From NCBI GenBank assembly GCA_002163975.1, contig CP019636.1, positions 3,173,001 to 3,237,000 of the forward strand: 64,000 nt of DNA, in the 5' to 3' direction. The DNA comes from Nostocales cyanobacterium HT-58-2 (lineage in GTDB: Bacteria; Cyanobacteriota; Cyanobacteriia; Cyanobacteriales; Nostocaceae). The notes beneath the pieces are model-generated. The model was not told where the DNA came from. It saw only the letters and a list, made by a program, of their open reading frames with translations, and did no database searches. Each line of letters begins with the position of its first letter. Positions within the stretch are counted from its first letter, which is position 1. Below, piece by piece: positions 46,527-55,976 of this stretch. The position numbers and the translations under genes are program-made.

Positions 46527-47447
46527 CTAGGAACGCCGTACATTCAAGCAACACCACTCTTTTCGCCGCCAAAGAGTCGCAACCACCCAACCATTTTTTT
46601 CTAAGGTCTCAGCAACGGCTTTAGATTGCTCAACTAAAATGCCACTAAAGATACCCCAAGTACTAGGTTTGGCGATCGCACTCAAATCTGGCACTAAGTT
46701 TATGATGACTTCTGCCAAAATATTGCAAACAATACCATCTACTGGTTGCTCAAGCAGTTTTGTCAGAACATCTACACTTCCTTCCTTCACGATCAAGAGT
46801 TCGGGATTTATCCCGTTGAGATCGCAGTTTTCTACGGTTGATTTGACTGCCAACGGGTCGTTGTCTACTGCATAGGCTTTCTTCGCCCCAAGTAGCAATG
46901 ACCCTATCGAAAGAATACCAGAACCACAACCAATATCCGCAATTACCACATCCTCCTTTTCTTTTTCCTTTCCCAGAAAAGACTCGGGTAATTCACTAAA
47001 ACGCATTTCCAGGGATTCCAAGCACAACTGGGTTGTGGCATGATTACCTGTACCAAATGCTACTCCAGGGTCTAAGCGAAGGATGAGGCGGTCAGAATTT
47101 TCTGGAATTGGTAGCCATGCAGGATTGATAAGGAAGCGATCGCCTATTTCCTGTGGTTGCCAATATTGTTTCCAGCTGCTTGCCCAATCTTGCTCATCAA
47201 TCAACTGCCATTGCACCACAGGTGCAGACAGTCCCATACACAGAGCATCTTGACGCAGCCACAGCGAGAGTGCAGCCAAATCTAGAACTTGTGCTTGGAA
47301 TTGCGGCAAGTAACTCTTGACTAAAGAGTGATTACCTTTTTTTTCACTGGCTGTTCCGCGACAACCAAAATTTTCTAGCCGCCAAAAGATGGAATCTTCT
47401 AGCTCTGGCTCAGATAGAATGTGTAGTTCCCACCAAGTGTTTGCCAT
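46527..47447 (-). CDS. prmA: Ribosomal protein L11 methyltransferase
   Basis: 306 residues from the ATG at 47447 ([18 protein letters not shown]). Methylates ribosomal protein L11. It has the SAM-binding motif [21 protein letters not shown] and [14 protein letters not shown] upstream. Sits downstream of serA on the same strand, a common cyanobacterial neighbourhood, separated by a repeat-filled gap. Confidence 0.95.
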   Translation of the reverse strand: MANTWWELHILSEPELEDSIFWRLENFGCRGTASEKKGNHSLVKSYLPQFQAQVLDLAALSLWLRQDALCMGLSAPVVQWQLIDEQDWASSWKQYWQPQEIGDRFLINPAWLPIPENSDRLILRLDPGVAFGTGNHATTQLCLESLEMRFSELPESFLGKEKEKEDVVIADIGCGSGILSIGSLLLGAKKAYAVDNDPLAVKSTVENCDLNGINPELLIVKEGSVDVLTKLLEQPVDGIVCNILAEVIINLVPDLSAIAKPSTWGIFSGILVEQSKAVAETLEKNGWVVATLWRRKEWCCLNVRRS

Positions 47448-47516
47448 AATCAAGAATTCAGCAATTGTGCGAGTCAGAAGAAAAGAAAAATAATTTCTTC
47501 TGACTTCTGAACGCCA

Positions 47517-47605
47517 GTCACCTACGGTAAGTCCTGCGGACAGGCTGCGCCAACGCGTAGCGTCTCCGCTACTGAGAGGGAAACCCTCCTGTAGTGCTGG
47601 CTCCT
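47517..47605. repeat. GC-rich dispersed repeat (serA-prmA gap)
   Basis: Contains CCTACGGTAAGTCCTGCGGA, CGCGTAGCGTCTCCGC and GGGAAACCCTCCTGTAG. In reverse it matches the repeat at 41098-41230. It sits between serA and prmA and may affect read-through. Confidence 0.55.
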
Positions 47606-47624
47606 TCTGGTTTGTTGCTGGCTC

Positions 47625-49205
47625 CTATAGTGTTACTGTGTACGCATCACGAATGCCAGGCACTTTGGTAATCTCAGATAAAATCCCATCGGGTAAGGGA
47701 TCATCTAGACTAAGAACCATCACCGCATCACCACGAACGATTTTGCGACCAACCTGCATACTGGCAATGTTGACATTAAAGCTGCCAAGTAGGGAACCGA
47801 GTTTGCCAATAATCCCTGGCATATCGCGGTGCAGGGTGAAGAGCATATGTTGGCTGGGGGGAACGTTAATCGGGAAATCATCCAAATTTGTGAGGCGGAT
47901 TTCTCCATCACCTAACAAAGCACCTGTGACAGAATGAGTTCCCAAAGAACCTGTGGCTTCTAAATGCAAGGAACCGGCATAGTCTTTAATCGAAGCATCC
48001 CGCGTTTCAATAACGCGAATTCCGCGCTCTTTTGCTTCTATGCTGGCATTAACGTAGTTCACCCGTTCTCTGAGGGCTTGGTAGAGTAGTCCTTTTAAGG
48101 CTGCTACCACCAAAGGCTGACTCTTGTTTGTTGCGAGTTCGCCTTGTAGTCGGACATTGAGCAACTCCACGCGTCCGCCAGCCAACTGTCCCACCAATTT
48201 ACCCAAGGTTTCAGCTAGCTGCATATACGGTTTGAGTTCTTCCATCACATCCGGACTCAGTCCAGGAATGTTCACCGCTGAACGTGCAGGAAGCCCTAAC
48301 AACACATCCCGGATTTGTTCAGCAACGTCAATTGCCACATTGACTTGTGCTTCCGTTGTCGAAGCGCCCAAATGTGGGGTGAGGATAACTTCTTTCCCCA
48401 GAGACTTTAATGGGGACTGGCCCAATGGTTCTGTTTCATACACGTCCAATCCAGCACCAGCGATTTTACCCTCTTTGAGAGCAACTGCTAACGCTTCTTC
48501 GTCAATGATGCCACCGCGAGCGCAGTTGATAATGCGCGCAGTTGGTTTCATTTTTGACAATCTTTCGGTGTTAATTAAGTGGGTCGTTTCTGGAGTTTTG
48601 GGAAGATGCAGCGTGATGTAGTCTGCTTGCTGTATTAATAAATCCAAATCTACTAATTGACAGCCAATTTGTTCTGCACGTTCAGTGGAAATGAAGGGGT
48701 CGAAAGCCAACAGTTTCATCCCCATTGCCTTAGCAACAGCGGCAACATGGGAGCCAATTTTCCCTAAGCCCACAATACCAATAGTTTTTTTGTAGACTTC
48801 TGCTCCAATGAAGCTTTTACGATCCCACTCACCACGTTTTACTGAAGCGTTGGCATCAGGGATGTAGCGAGACAAAGACAACATCATGGCAAGTGCATGT
48901 TCTGCGGCTGCGATTGTGTTCCCTTCAGGAGAATTGACGACCACAATTCCTCTGCGGGTTGCGGCTGGAACATCCACATTATCCACACCTACACCAGCAC
49001 GACCGATAATTTTTAACTGCGTCCCAGCTTCAATAATTTCTTTGGTGACGCGGGTTCCAGAGCGAATCATTAGCGCGTCGTACTCACCAATGATTTGTAC
49101 GAGTTCCTCTGGTTTTAATCCTGTTTTCACATCTACAGTGGCAACTTGGGAAAGAATATCAATCCCAGCCTGGTCAATTGGATCGGAGACAAGAACCTTA
49201 GACAT
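47625..49205 (-). CDS. serA: D-3-phosphoglycerate dehydrogenase
   Basis: 526 residues. Catalyses the first step of phosphorylated serine synthesis, oxidising 3-phosphoglycerate with NAD. The N-terminal catalytic half has GIVGLGKIGSHVAAVAKAMG for NAD binding, and the active-site Arg, Glu and His are in CARGGIIDEEAL, the GLDVYETEPLGQSPL region and LTPHLGAST. An ASB domain and C-terminal ACT domain (VPPSQHMLFTLHRDMPGIIGKLGSLL) follow, as in the long bacterial type I form. Heads the serA-prmA pair. Confidence 0.97.
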   Translation of the reverse strand: MSKVLVSDPIDQAGIDILSQVATVDVKTGLKPEELVQIIGEYDALMIRSGTRVTKEIIEAGTQLKIIGRAGVGVDNVDVPAATRRGIVVVNSPEGNTIAAAEHALAMMLSLSRYIPDANASVKRGEWDRKSFIGAEVYKKTIGIVGLGKIGSHVAAVAKAMGMKLLAFDPFISTERAEQIGCQLVDLDLLIQQADYITLHLPKTPETTHLINTERLSKMKPTARIINCARGGIIDEEALAVALKEGKIAGAGLDVYETEPLGQSPLKSLGKEVILTPHLGASTTEAQVNVAIDVAEQIRDVLLGLPARSAVNIPGLSPDVMEELKPYMQLAETLGKLVGQLAGGRVELLNVRLQGELATNKSQPLVVAALKGLLYQALRERVNYVNASIEAKERGIRVIETRDASIKDYAGSLHLEATGSLGTHSVTGALLGDGEIRLTNLDDFPINVPPSQHMLFTLHRDMPGIIGKLGSLLGSFNVNIASMQVGRKIVRGDAVMVLSLDDPLPDGILSEITKVPGIRDAYTVTL

Positions 49206-49721
49206 GATTGCTTATTGTAAAGCTAGAGGTATTCCGAAAGACGGACTTTTCAGTTTAGACTGAAATGATGACTTTTTATATGCAGTAAGTGAGGCCTAAG
49301 TCTGTTGAATATGGTACCAGAGGGTCATTTGTCAGAACTATGCAGCGCTTCCTCCCATATCTAAGGTCACTCACTCCGTAAATATAAACTATTAACAGTC
49401 CTAAACCGTTATATATTTATGAAAATTTCTTAGGTTTTAGCTGCTTGTTTTTTTGCTCTTGTCACCAGCCCCTCCCTGCTGGAACAGCTTCAAATCTCCT
49501 TGATTTATCTGTAGGGATTTCCCTGTTGCCTATTCCCTGTTGCCTGTTCCCTATTCCCTGTTCCCTTTTAACGATAAGACTGACAAAAATCATAAAAATA
49601 GCTTGAATAATAACGCAACAATGATAAAGGGATGCGTTAGAGCGCACAAACTTGTGTAATGGTTGAGAAATGACAAATCATCTGCGCTTTACGCACCCTA
49701 ATGTAAACATATTAAAAATGA
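49206..49721. other. Intergenic region with short tandem repeats
   Basis: Between the divergent-facing serA start and the exbD stop. At 49517-49567 there is a STRR run of CCCTGTT-type copies (TTCCCTGTTGCC / TATTCCCTG). No gene seen. Confidence 0.5.
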
Positions 49722-50123
49722 CTATGGTTTTTGAGTGGCGATCGCTAATTTTGCTCCCTCGACTCGCCGGACTTTATCCATCACCGCTACGACTTGACCG
49801 TGACTGACCCCTTCATCTGCGTTTAACACAACCATCATTTGCTGCTGTGGCTGTACCTTTTGGCGCACCCCATTCTCTAATTGTTCTAGGCTAATCACCT
49901 GCTTGTCTAAAAATATTTGCCCATTCTTATCAATTGTTACAGTCGCTTGTGCTGGACGCTCTGTTTGTGCTGTTGCCGCCTTAGGTAAGTTTACTGGCAA
50001 CCCCTCTGACCGTGTTAAAAACAATGTTGACATGATAAAAAACGTCAAAATTGCAAATATCACGTCGATCATCGGCACAATGTTAATCTGCGCTGGTATA
50101 TCTGGCTCATCTTGCAGACGCAT
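49722..50123 (-). CDS. exbD: ExbD/TolR-type biopolymer transport protein
   Basis: 133 residues from the ATG at 50123 (MRLQDEPDIPAQINIVPMID); a seven-codon longer start is possible. One N-terminal membrane helix with the conserved Asp (NIVPMIDVIFAILTFF) and a periplasmic domain ending VEGAKLAIATQKP. Pairs with ExbB to use the proton gradient to energise TonB. It overlaps the 3' end of exbB by 17 bp. Confidence 0.93.
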   Translation of the reverse strand: MRLQDEPDIPAQINIVPMIDVIFAILTFFIMSTLFLTRSEGLPVNLPKAATAQTERPAQATVTIDKNGQIFLDKQVISLEQLENGVRQKVQPQQQMMVVLNADEGVSHGQVVAVMDKVRRVEGAKLAIATQKP

Positions 50124-50760
50124 AAGCTCTGTCTCCTCTTTCATAGCGACGGCGATAAAGTAATTCTAGCTGTCCGCCGTACTCCTGAATGAGCGCAATT
50201 TGGCGCTGGTAAAGTCCCCGGAATGTATTGGCAAATAGGAGTACAAAAATCGCAACAACCAATCCTGACGCAGTGGAAACCAAAGCTTCACTAATACCAG
50301 CCGTCACACCTGCTGTTTTGGTTCCTCCCACATCTCCAATGTTGAGTGAGGCAAAAGAGACTATTAGTCCTAAAACAGTTCCCAGCAGCCCCAATAGTGG
50401 TGCGAGAGAGATAATTGTATCGAAGAAGTTCTGAAAGCGCTTGAGCAAAGGTATTTCCGCTTGTGCTTCACTTTCTAATGCCAAGCGAAATTCTTCTGGA
50501 GTTGGTTCCTCCAGTTCTAAAGCAGTCAGAAAAATCCGTGCGATGGGTAAATCTGCATTTTTCTGGAGTTTATCCATTGCACCAACGACATTATTGAGAC
50601 GGTAAAGGTTGAGCACATCTCGCACCACACGGTTTTGCCGAGTGTTAATCTTTACCCAAAATCTGATGCGCTCGATAATCAAAGCAACTGCTAGCACAGA
50701 GAACGCTAGCAGCGGCCACATCACCACACCGCCTGCCTCAAACAGATTTTTGATTACCAT
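50107..50760 (-). CDS. exbB: ExbB/TolQ-type proton channel protein
   Basis: 217 residues with three membrane helices (VVMWPLLAFSVLAVALIIERI, ISLAPLLGLLGTVLGLIVSF, AGISEALVSTASGLVVAIFVLLF) and the MotA/TolQ/ExbB fold. The channel half of the TonB energising complex with ExbD; divergent from tonB. Confidence 0.94.
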   Translation of the reverse strand: MVIKNLFEAGGVVMWPLLAFSVLAVALIIERIRFWVKINTRQNRVVRDVLNLYRLNNVVGAMDKLQKNADLPIARIFLTALELEEPTPEEFRLALESEAQAEIPLLKRFQNFFDTIISLAPLLGLLGTVLGLIVSFASLNIGDVGGTKTAGVTAGISEALVSTASGLVVAIFVLLFANTFRGLYQRQIALIQEYGGQLELLYRRRYERGDRAYASAR

Positions 50761-51140
50761 GTACTGTTTCTTAAGCCACTAAATTTTGTTAGATTACCAG
50801 ATTGTCAAGCACAACTGATAGAAGTTCTCAATATAACTTAAGGGAAATGATAATGCATGTCAAACATTATTTAGTCGTCTGATAACCCGCAATTTGTGAT
50901 GTTTTTTTATCTAATTTTTTTGGAAGTACTATAGATAAAAGTTTTGATCTACAGCAGAATTCAGGAGTACAACAGGCTTTATTCCTGGCTTTGAGACAAA
51001 GCTTATGTACTTCACCAACTTGAAATCCACCATAAATTGCACTTTATACACAGAAAATAATTATCTTTCTAGCCTAATTGACATTTGCTGATAAATGTTT
51101 TAGTCTGCCTAAGTTACTGATAATGGGTGGCAATTGAGCT
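50761..51140. promoter_or_regulatory. Divergent exbB/tonB promoter region
   Basis: The 380-bp gap should contain promoters for both exbBD and tonB. Two AT-rich near-palindromes, AAATGATAATGCAT (50845-50858) and GAAAATAATTATCTTTC (51053-51069), resemble ferric-uptake-regulator half-sites, which would fit iron control of a TonB system. The resemblance is weak; treat it as a candidate. Confidence 0.35.
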
Positions 51141-52622
51141 ATGAGCTTTTCCAGTACGGCTACAGAGCAACGAGGTCAAGAAGCTAAGGCGCTCAGGACG
51201 TTTCTCGCTTTTAGTTTGATAGGCTCATTAGGGCTACATACTGGTGTACTAGCTTCTGGTATCGTAAACAATATTTTTCAGAAAGTGCAGGAAGTGGAAA
51301 AAGAACCCATAGAGGTAGCGGTTATTGATACGCCGCCTGCTCCAAAACCAGTAGAAGAGTCTAAAGAGCTAGTCAAACCTCGTCAAGAGGCTCCAAAAGC
51401 AAAGATCATAGAACCAATCAAACCCCCATCAGTTGAACAACCCAAACCAGTGCTGCCCGAGAAAACAGTGGTTGTGCCGCCGAAGCCACCAGTGCTGCCC
51501 AAGCAAACAGTGATAGTGCCACAAAAGCCACGAGTGCAGCCGCAAAAACTTGTCACACCACCACTAGAAAAGCCAATTCCAAAGCCCCAACCCGAAATTC
51601 CTCAGCCGCTAACACAGACACAAAGCAAACCTGAGTCTGCCCCAAAACCACAGGCTGATGAAAATTTGAAACAGACGTTGAGGGATTTGCAAAACTCCAA
51701 AGCTACCCAGGGTGGTGGCGGTGGTGGCGGGGGCGGGGGTAATAGTCCCCCTATTGCCACTGGTTCAGGAGAAGGCACTGTAAGGAGTGGCACAGGTACT
51801 GGTACTGGCATTGGTAGTGGTTCCGGTTCCGGTATTGGTACTGGTGTCGGCTCAGGTATTGGTACTGGTATTGGTAGTGGTTCCGGTTCCGGTATTGGTA
51901 CTGGTAGTGGCTCAGGTATTGGTAGTGGAAAAGGAAGTAGTACTGAAGTCGCTACACGTCCAAGACCAAGAATCCCTGCTGCTTCACGACTGAATTTTGC
52001 AGATTGCGTCAGGTGTGACATCAAGTATCCAGAACGGGCTAAACAGCAAGGCATTGAAGGAAGACCAGGTGTTGCTTTCGATGTTGACAAAAATGGTAAA
52101 GTTAACAACGTCCGGCTTATCCGCCCCAGTGGTCACAGAGAACTGGATGAAGCACTGGTAGAACAAGCAAGAGACTTTAAATTAAATTCCGCAGCTGCTG
52201 GTAGACAAAACGTACAATTAACAGCAAATTTCACACTAGCAGGGTCACGGAATAACCGGGAAGCTCTCAAGCGTCAAAGAGAAAGACAAGAAAAATTAGA
52301 GGCTCAGAGAAAAAGACAACAAGAAGAACAAAGACAGCGTGAAGCGGCTGCTAATGAAGAAGAAACTTCTGGACGTAGAAGACGCGCTATATCAACAACT
52401 CCAGAAGCAGCGACTGAAACCACCACAGAAACCGGAACCAGGCGCAGGCGAGAAATACCAAGTGCAGCAACAGGATCAACTTCAGAACAAGTCACTCCAC
52501 AGCCAGCTGCTGAGCAAAATTCTTCTTCCGAGCAAAATGATTTGCGCGATGCTTTACGTCGTCCAAAAGAGCAATCTCCGTCTGAGACTGCACCTTCAAG
52601 TGCTGATGGTAACAATGAATAA
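51141..52622 (+). CDS. tonB: TonB-family protein with Gly-rich repeats
   Basis: 493 residues. N-terminal membrane anchor (21-49), a long Pro/Lys/Glu-rich periplasm-spanning region (~50-185), a poly-Gly run, then a Gly/Ser/Thr/Ile-rich repeat region (~200-270) encoded by a 60-bp tandem repeat. The TonB C-terminal domain follows (~285-365, RCDIKYPERAKQQGIEGRPGVAFDVDKNG). Unusually, a further ~130 residues follow: a charged coiled coil (RNNREALKRQRERQEKLEA) and an Arg/Ser/Thr/Glu-rich disordered tail. Transduces the proton gradient to outer-membrane transporters with ExbBD, which are encoded divergently. Confidence 0.9.
   Translation: MSFSSTATEQRGQEAKALRTFLAFSLIGSLGLHTGVLASGIVNNIFQKVQEVEKEPIEVAVIDTPPAPKPVEESKELVKPRQEAPKAKIIEPIKPPSVEQPKPVLPEKTVVVPPKPPVLPKQTVIVPQKPRVQPQKLVTPPLEKPIPKPQPEIPQPLTQTQSKPESAPKPQADENLKQTLRDLQNSKATQGGGGGGGGGGNSPPIATGSGEGTVRSGTGTGTGIGSGSGSGIGTGVGSGIGTGIGSGSGSGIGTGSGSGIGSGKGSSTEVATRPRPRIPAASRLNFADCVRCDIKYPERAKQQGIEGRPGVAFDVDKNGKVNNVRLIRPSGHRELDEALVEQARDFKLNSAAAGRQNVQLTANFTLAGSRNNREALKRQRERQEKLEAQRKRQQEEQRQREAAANEEETSGRRRRAISTTPEAATETTTETGTRRRREIPSAATGSTSEQVTPQPAAEQNSSSEQNDLRDALRRPKEQSPSETAPSSADGNNE
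51801..51935 (+). repeat. 60-bp tandem repeat inside tonB
   Basis: Two nearly identical 60-bp units (51801-51860, 51861-51920) and a partial third encode GTGIGSGSGSGIGTGVGSGI-type 20-residue repeats. Such repeats can change copy number by slippage and set the reach of the TonB linker. Confidence 0.8.
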
Positions 52623-52813
52623 TTCTGCATTTGTCACAGGTTAAGGCTCATTGGCAGTTGTCACAAGACTTTTAGAAGACGCAATGTTATAAAATTAAAT
52701 CACACCCTAAATTTTGATGAGTTTAACAGCTAACAAAATAGATGAGTAGTCATTGGTTTTTTGAATTCTGATTTTTGCCTTCCAAATACTTTCAGGATTT
52801 ATAACACCACCAG

Positions 52814-53974
52814 ATGTTTGATAATACTCAAACACAACAGACCAGCACTAGACCAGCTTCTTTCCTTGCTAACGTGAGCCCAGCAAGACGAGGCAAGCAT
52901 AAAATATACATAGGTATGGCACCTGGAGTAGGCAAAACCTACCGGATGCTGGAAGAAGCTTATAGTCTTAAAGACGAAGGCTTTGATGTCGTTATTGGGC
53001 TTTTAGAAACCCACGGACGTAAAGAAACAGGGCAAAAAGCTCAAGGGTTAGAGATGATACCTCGTACTTCAATTCCTCGCGGTGAATTAACTCTAACAGA
53101 AATGGACACGGATGCAATCATTGCCCGATCGCCCCAATTGGTGTTAATTGATGAACTAGCACATACCAATGTCCCAGGTTCGCTACGAGAAAAACGCTAC
53201 CAAGATGTAGAAGTCATTTTGGCTGCTGGCATTGATGTCTATTCCACAATGAATATTCAGCACCTAGAGAGTCTCAATGATTTAGTAGCACGAATTACTG
53301 GGGTGGTGGTGCGAGAGCGAGTTCCTGACCGCATTTTAGAGGAAGCAGATGAAGTTGTAGTAGTAGATGTTACACCAGAAACACTGCAAGAACGTTTGCT
53401 AGAAGGCAAAATCTATGCACCACAAAAAATTCAACAAGCATTAGATAACTTTTTCCAACGCCGCAATCTCATTGCTTTACGTGAGTTAGCACTACGGGAA
53501 GTTGCAGATAACGTCGAGGAAGATGCTGTTGCCTCTACCCCACAAGGTCAATTCTGCAATATTCACGAGCGGGTTTTAGTCTGTGTATCCACTTATCCTG
53601 AGTCAGTGCAGCTGTTGCGTCGGGGAGCTAGGATTGCTAGTTACATGAGTGCCCCTCTATATGTTGTGTTCGTTGCAAATCCAGACTACTTTCTAACAAA
53701 AGAAGAAAGTTTATACATCGAAACGTGTGAAAAGCTGTGTAAAGAATTTGAGGGTACATTCATTCGTATCACCAGCAGTGACGTAGCCCAAGCTATTGCA
53801 GAAGTTGCAGAAAAATACCGTATTACCCAAATTGTTATTGGTGCCAGTCAGCGATCGCGCTGGCAAATTCTTTTTAAAGGCTCTTTAACCCATAAATTGC
53901 TGCGACGACTGAAAAACATTGATTTACATATTATTTCTGCTGAGAAAAACAAGACTCCCATCGTTCGGCAATGA
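52814..53974 (+). CDS. kdpD: Stand-alone KdpD sensor module (no kinase domain), copy 1
   Basis: 386 residues corresponding only to the N-terminal cytoplasmic part of KdpD: the KdpD domain with Walker A GMAPGVGKT (34-42) and Walker B LVLIDELAHTNVPG, plus a universal-stress-protein domain (~250-380). The membrane helices, GAF and histidine-kinase parts are missing, as in the short KdpD of Anabaena kdp operons. It would sense potassium state or a nucleotide ligand and act through another protein. The last ~106 bases and 51 bp downstream are duplicated in tandem. Paralogous to the gene at 62540. Confidence 0.88.
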   Translation: MFDNTQTQQTSTRPASFLANVSPARRGKHKIYIGMAPGVGKTYRMLEEAYSLKDEGFDVVIGLLETHGRKETGQKAQGLEMIPRTSIPRGELTLTEMDTDAIIARSPQLVLIDELAHTNVPGSLREKRYQDVEVILAAGIDVYSTMNIQHLESLNDLVARITGVVVRERVPDRILEEADEVVVVDVTPETLQERLLEGKIYAPQKIQQALDNFFQRRNLIALRELALREVADNVEEDAVASTPQGQFCNIHERVLVCVSTYPESVQLLRRGARIASYMSAPLYVVFVANPDYFLTKEESLYIETCEKLCKEFEGTFIRITSSDVAQAIAEVAEKYRITQIVIGASQRSRWQILFKGSLTHKLLRRLKNIDLHIISAEKNKTPIVRQ

Positions 53975-54182
53975 AAGAATGAGGAATCTTAGATTTTGAA
54001 CTTACAGCAGCAATTCCTGAGTCAGTCTTTTTAAAGGCTCTTTAACCCATAAATTGCTGCGACGACTGAAAAACATTGATTTACATATTATTTCTGCTGA
54101 GAAAAACAAGACTCCCATCGTTCGGCAATGAAAGAATGAGGAATCTTAGATTTTGAACTTACAGCAGCAATTCCTGAGTCAG
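53869..54182. repeat. 157-bp perfect tandem duplication
   Basis: 53869-54025 and 54026-54182 are identical as far as I can compare base by base. The unit covers the 3' end of the kdpD-like gene (including its stop codon) and the following ~50 bases. Copy 2 therefore contains a dead gene tail (FKGSLTHKLLRRLKNIDLHI in translation). It could be a recent duplication or an assembly artefact. Confidence 0.9.
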
Positions 54183-54332
54183 GTGTTAGGTGCCAGAAGT
54201 AAAAGTTGTTCTATCTCTGGCTCTTGAGTGGAAAATGTATACCTCAATAAAAAAGCAAACTGCTGTATCTGTATTAGGTGGAATTATTTTCACTACTCTT
54301 GCTTCTAAATTCACAGTCTCCTTAAGAACATT

Positions 54333-55451
54333 TCAGGTAGATACTAACATTTGAAACGGTAAGACTGGCAAGCTAAATGCAAAGATTGCGCCGTTAGGAA
54401 TATGATTCTCTGCCCAGATTGTCCCGCCATGTGCTTCTACAATTTGACGTGTTAAATACAATCCTAAGCCAGAACCTTTCGCTTGGCGATCGCTGTGTCC
54501 CTGATAAAACCTCTTAAAAAGGTTTGGAAGTTCTTCTAGCTTTATGCCTGCTCCAGTATCTACAACTTTAACAGTTTGATAAGAAGAACCTGCTTCGAGT
54601 ATAATCTCCACTTTGCCACCCCGAAGAGAGTGATTAATTGCATTAGTCAGGAGATTGGTAAAGACTCGTTTGAGTTGAAAAGCATCACCAGAAACCCAAA
54701 GGAACTTGCGAAAGTCTGACTCACCATAGTTGAAACAAATGTAAACGCGACGACTGGAAGCAAGTTCGGTCAACGTTATTGCTACTTCTTCAGCAATTTC
54801 TACAAGGTTAACAGGCGCTAAGTCTAGCTTCAAACCCTCTACATCGTTGCGATAAACATCTAAAAGAGTTTCTACCATTTGTAAACTTGTTTGATGGCTT
54901 TTAATCATCGTAGCTATGACTTTTTTTTGGGCAGTAATAACAGGACCAAAATTTTCTCTCTCAAACGCCTGCAAAGTTTCAATTGCCCCCAACAAAGGAG
55001 TTTTCAGATCATGAGTTAAGGTAGAGGCAAAGTCTTCTCGCACACTAGCTAATTTCTGTTGTGCGTGAAGTTTTGCTTGTTGTTTTGAAAGTGCTTCTTG
55101 ATAGAGACGATTGCGATCACTAAGAATACCTGTCACAATCAGTGCCATGACTGCAATAAATCGACTAGCAATTGTGGAAGCCCTAACAGGAAAGAAACCT
55201 GGAATCCATACGTTAAAAATCGTTAGAACACAAGCAACTAGAGTGAGTTGTAGCGTTGCTATTCGACTAAAACGAGCATTTGCTATCATAATTGGACCGA
55301 TATAAAGATAACCAAACACGTAGTCTGGTGGAGTGGAATACTCCAAGAGCACAACAATTGTAAACAGTCCAATAATTATCCAGGATGTTCTCAAACACGG
55401 GTTGTTTTTATGTGTAACAAGTTTGAGGAGCAACATCTGGAGAAGAAGCAT
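54333..55451 (-). CDS. Membrane histidine kinase
   Basis: 372 residues. The N-terminal ~115 residues carry about four membrane helices resembling the KdpD-type DUF4118 bundle (TIVVLLEYSTPPDYVFGYLY...). A HisKA domain follows with the phosphoacceptor in STLTHDLKTPLLGA, and an HATPase with NLLTNAINHS, VVDTGAGI and GSGLGLYLTRQ. It lies between the two kdp-related units, facing kdpA divergently, and could supply the kinase activity that the truncated KdpD proteins lack. No response regulator is adjacent. Confidence 0.88.
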   Translation of the reverse strand: MLLLQMLLLKLVTHKNNPCLRTSWIIIGLFTIVVLLEYSTPPDYVFGYLYIGPIMIANARFSRIATLQLTLVACVLTIFNVWIPGFFPVRASTIASRFIAVMALIVTGILSDRNRLYQEALSKQQAKLHAQQKLASVREDFASTLTHDLKTPLLGAIETLQAFERENFGPVITAQKKVIATMIKSHQTSLQMVETLLDVYRNDVEGLKLDLAPVNLVEIAEEVAITLTELASSRRVYICFNYGESDFRKFLWVSGDAFQLKRVFTNLLTNAINHSLRGGKVEIILEAGSSYQTVKVVDTGAGIKLEELPNLFKRFYQGHSDRQAKGSGLGLYLTRQIVEAHGGTIWAENHIPNGAIFAFSLPVLPFQMLVST

Positions 55452-55976
55452 ATAAGCTTTTTGTCAAGTATAACAAATTCCTCAAAAAAACAGTTTTTTT
55501 CACTCAAGGTGGTTGTTTATGTTAAATTTATATTTCTCTATATTTGTAGATATAGATACTACCTAAACGCACTAAACGTTTTTAATCTTTCAGATATATA
55601 TATGGAATATACCAAAAGTAATTATTAAAAATTTATACTCTTGCAATTTTAAAAAAAGTTTGATAATGATAGACTTGAGAAGTGTTTAAAGTGCAACTTA
55701 AGCTTGATTAGAAAAAGAATAGAGCCTTCTATAGAATGACTCAAACTCAGCTTATGCAATCGTAGTTTATGAATAAAAAGTAGTTGCCGTCACATATCCA
55801 TTTACAATGGTATTTTTTATAGTTTTTGCTTTGAATTTACTTCCACTTAGGTGATAGTTCAAAACCTGTTCGCGCTTCTAAATACCAATAGATTTTTTAT
55901 TTTTGGATTCATGACAGCAGACTATAAACATGAGAATCTCAAATTTAATTTATTGATGCTGGAGTTAGACTAATTC
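55452..55976. promoter_or_regulatory. Divergent region upstream of kdpA
   Basis: The 525-bp AT-rich gap between the histidine kinase (minus) and kdpA (plus) must hold the kdp promoter. No riboswitch-like structure or operator could be recognised. Confidence 0.45.

Noticed and set aside
51602..52108. Pro-rich antisense frame opposite tonB
   Set aside because: It is the reverse image of the Gly-rich repeats of tonB.
55452..55976. Possible c-di-AMP riboswitch upstream of kdpA
   Set aside because: Such elements occur upstream of potassium genes in some bacteria, but I could not find its conserved core here.
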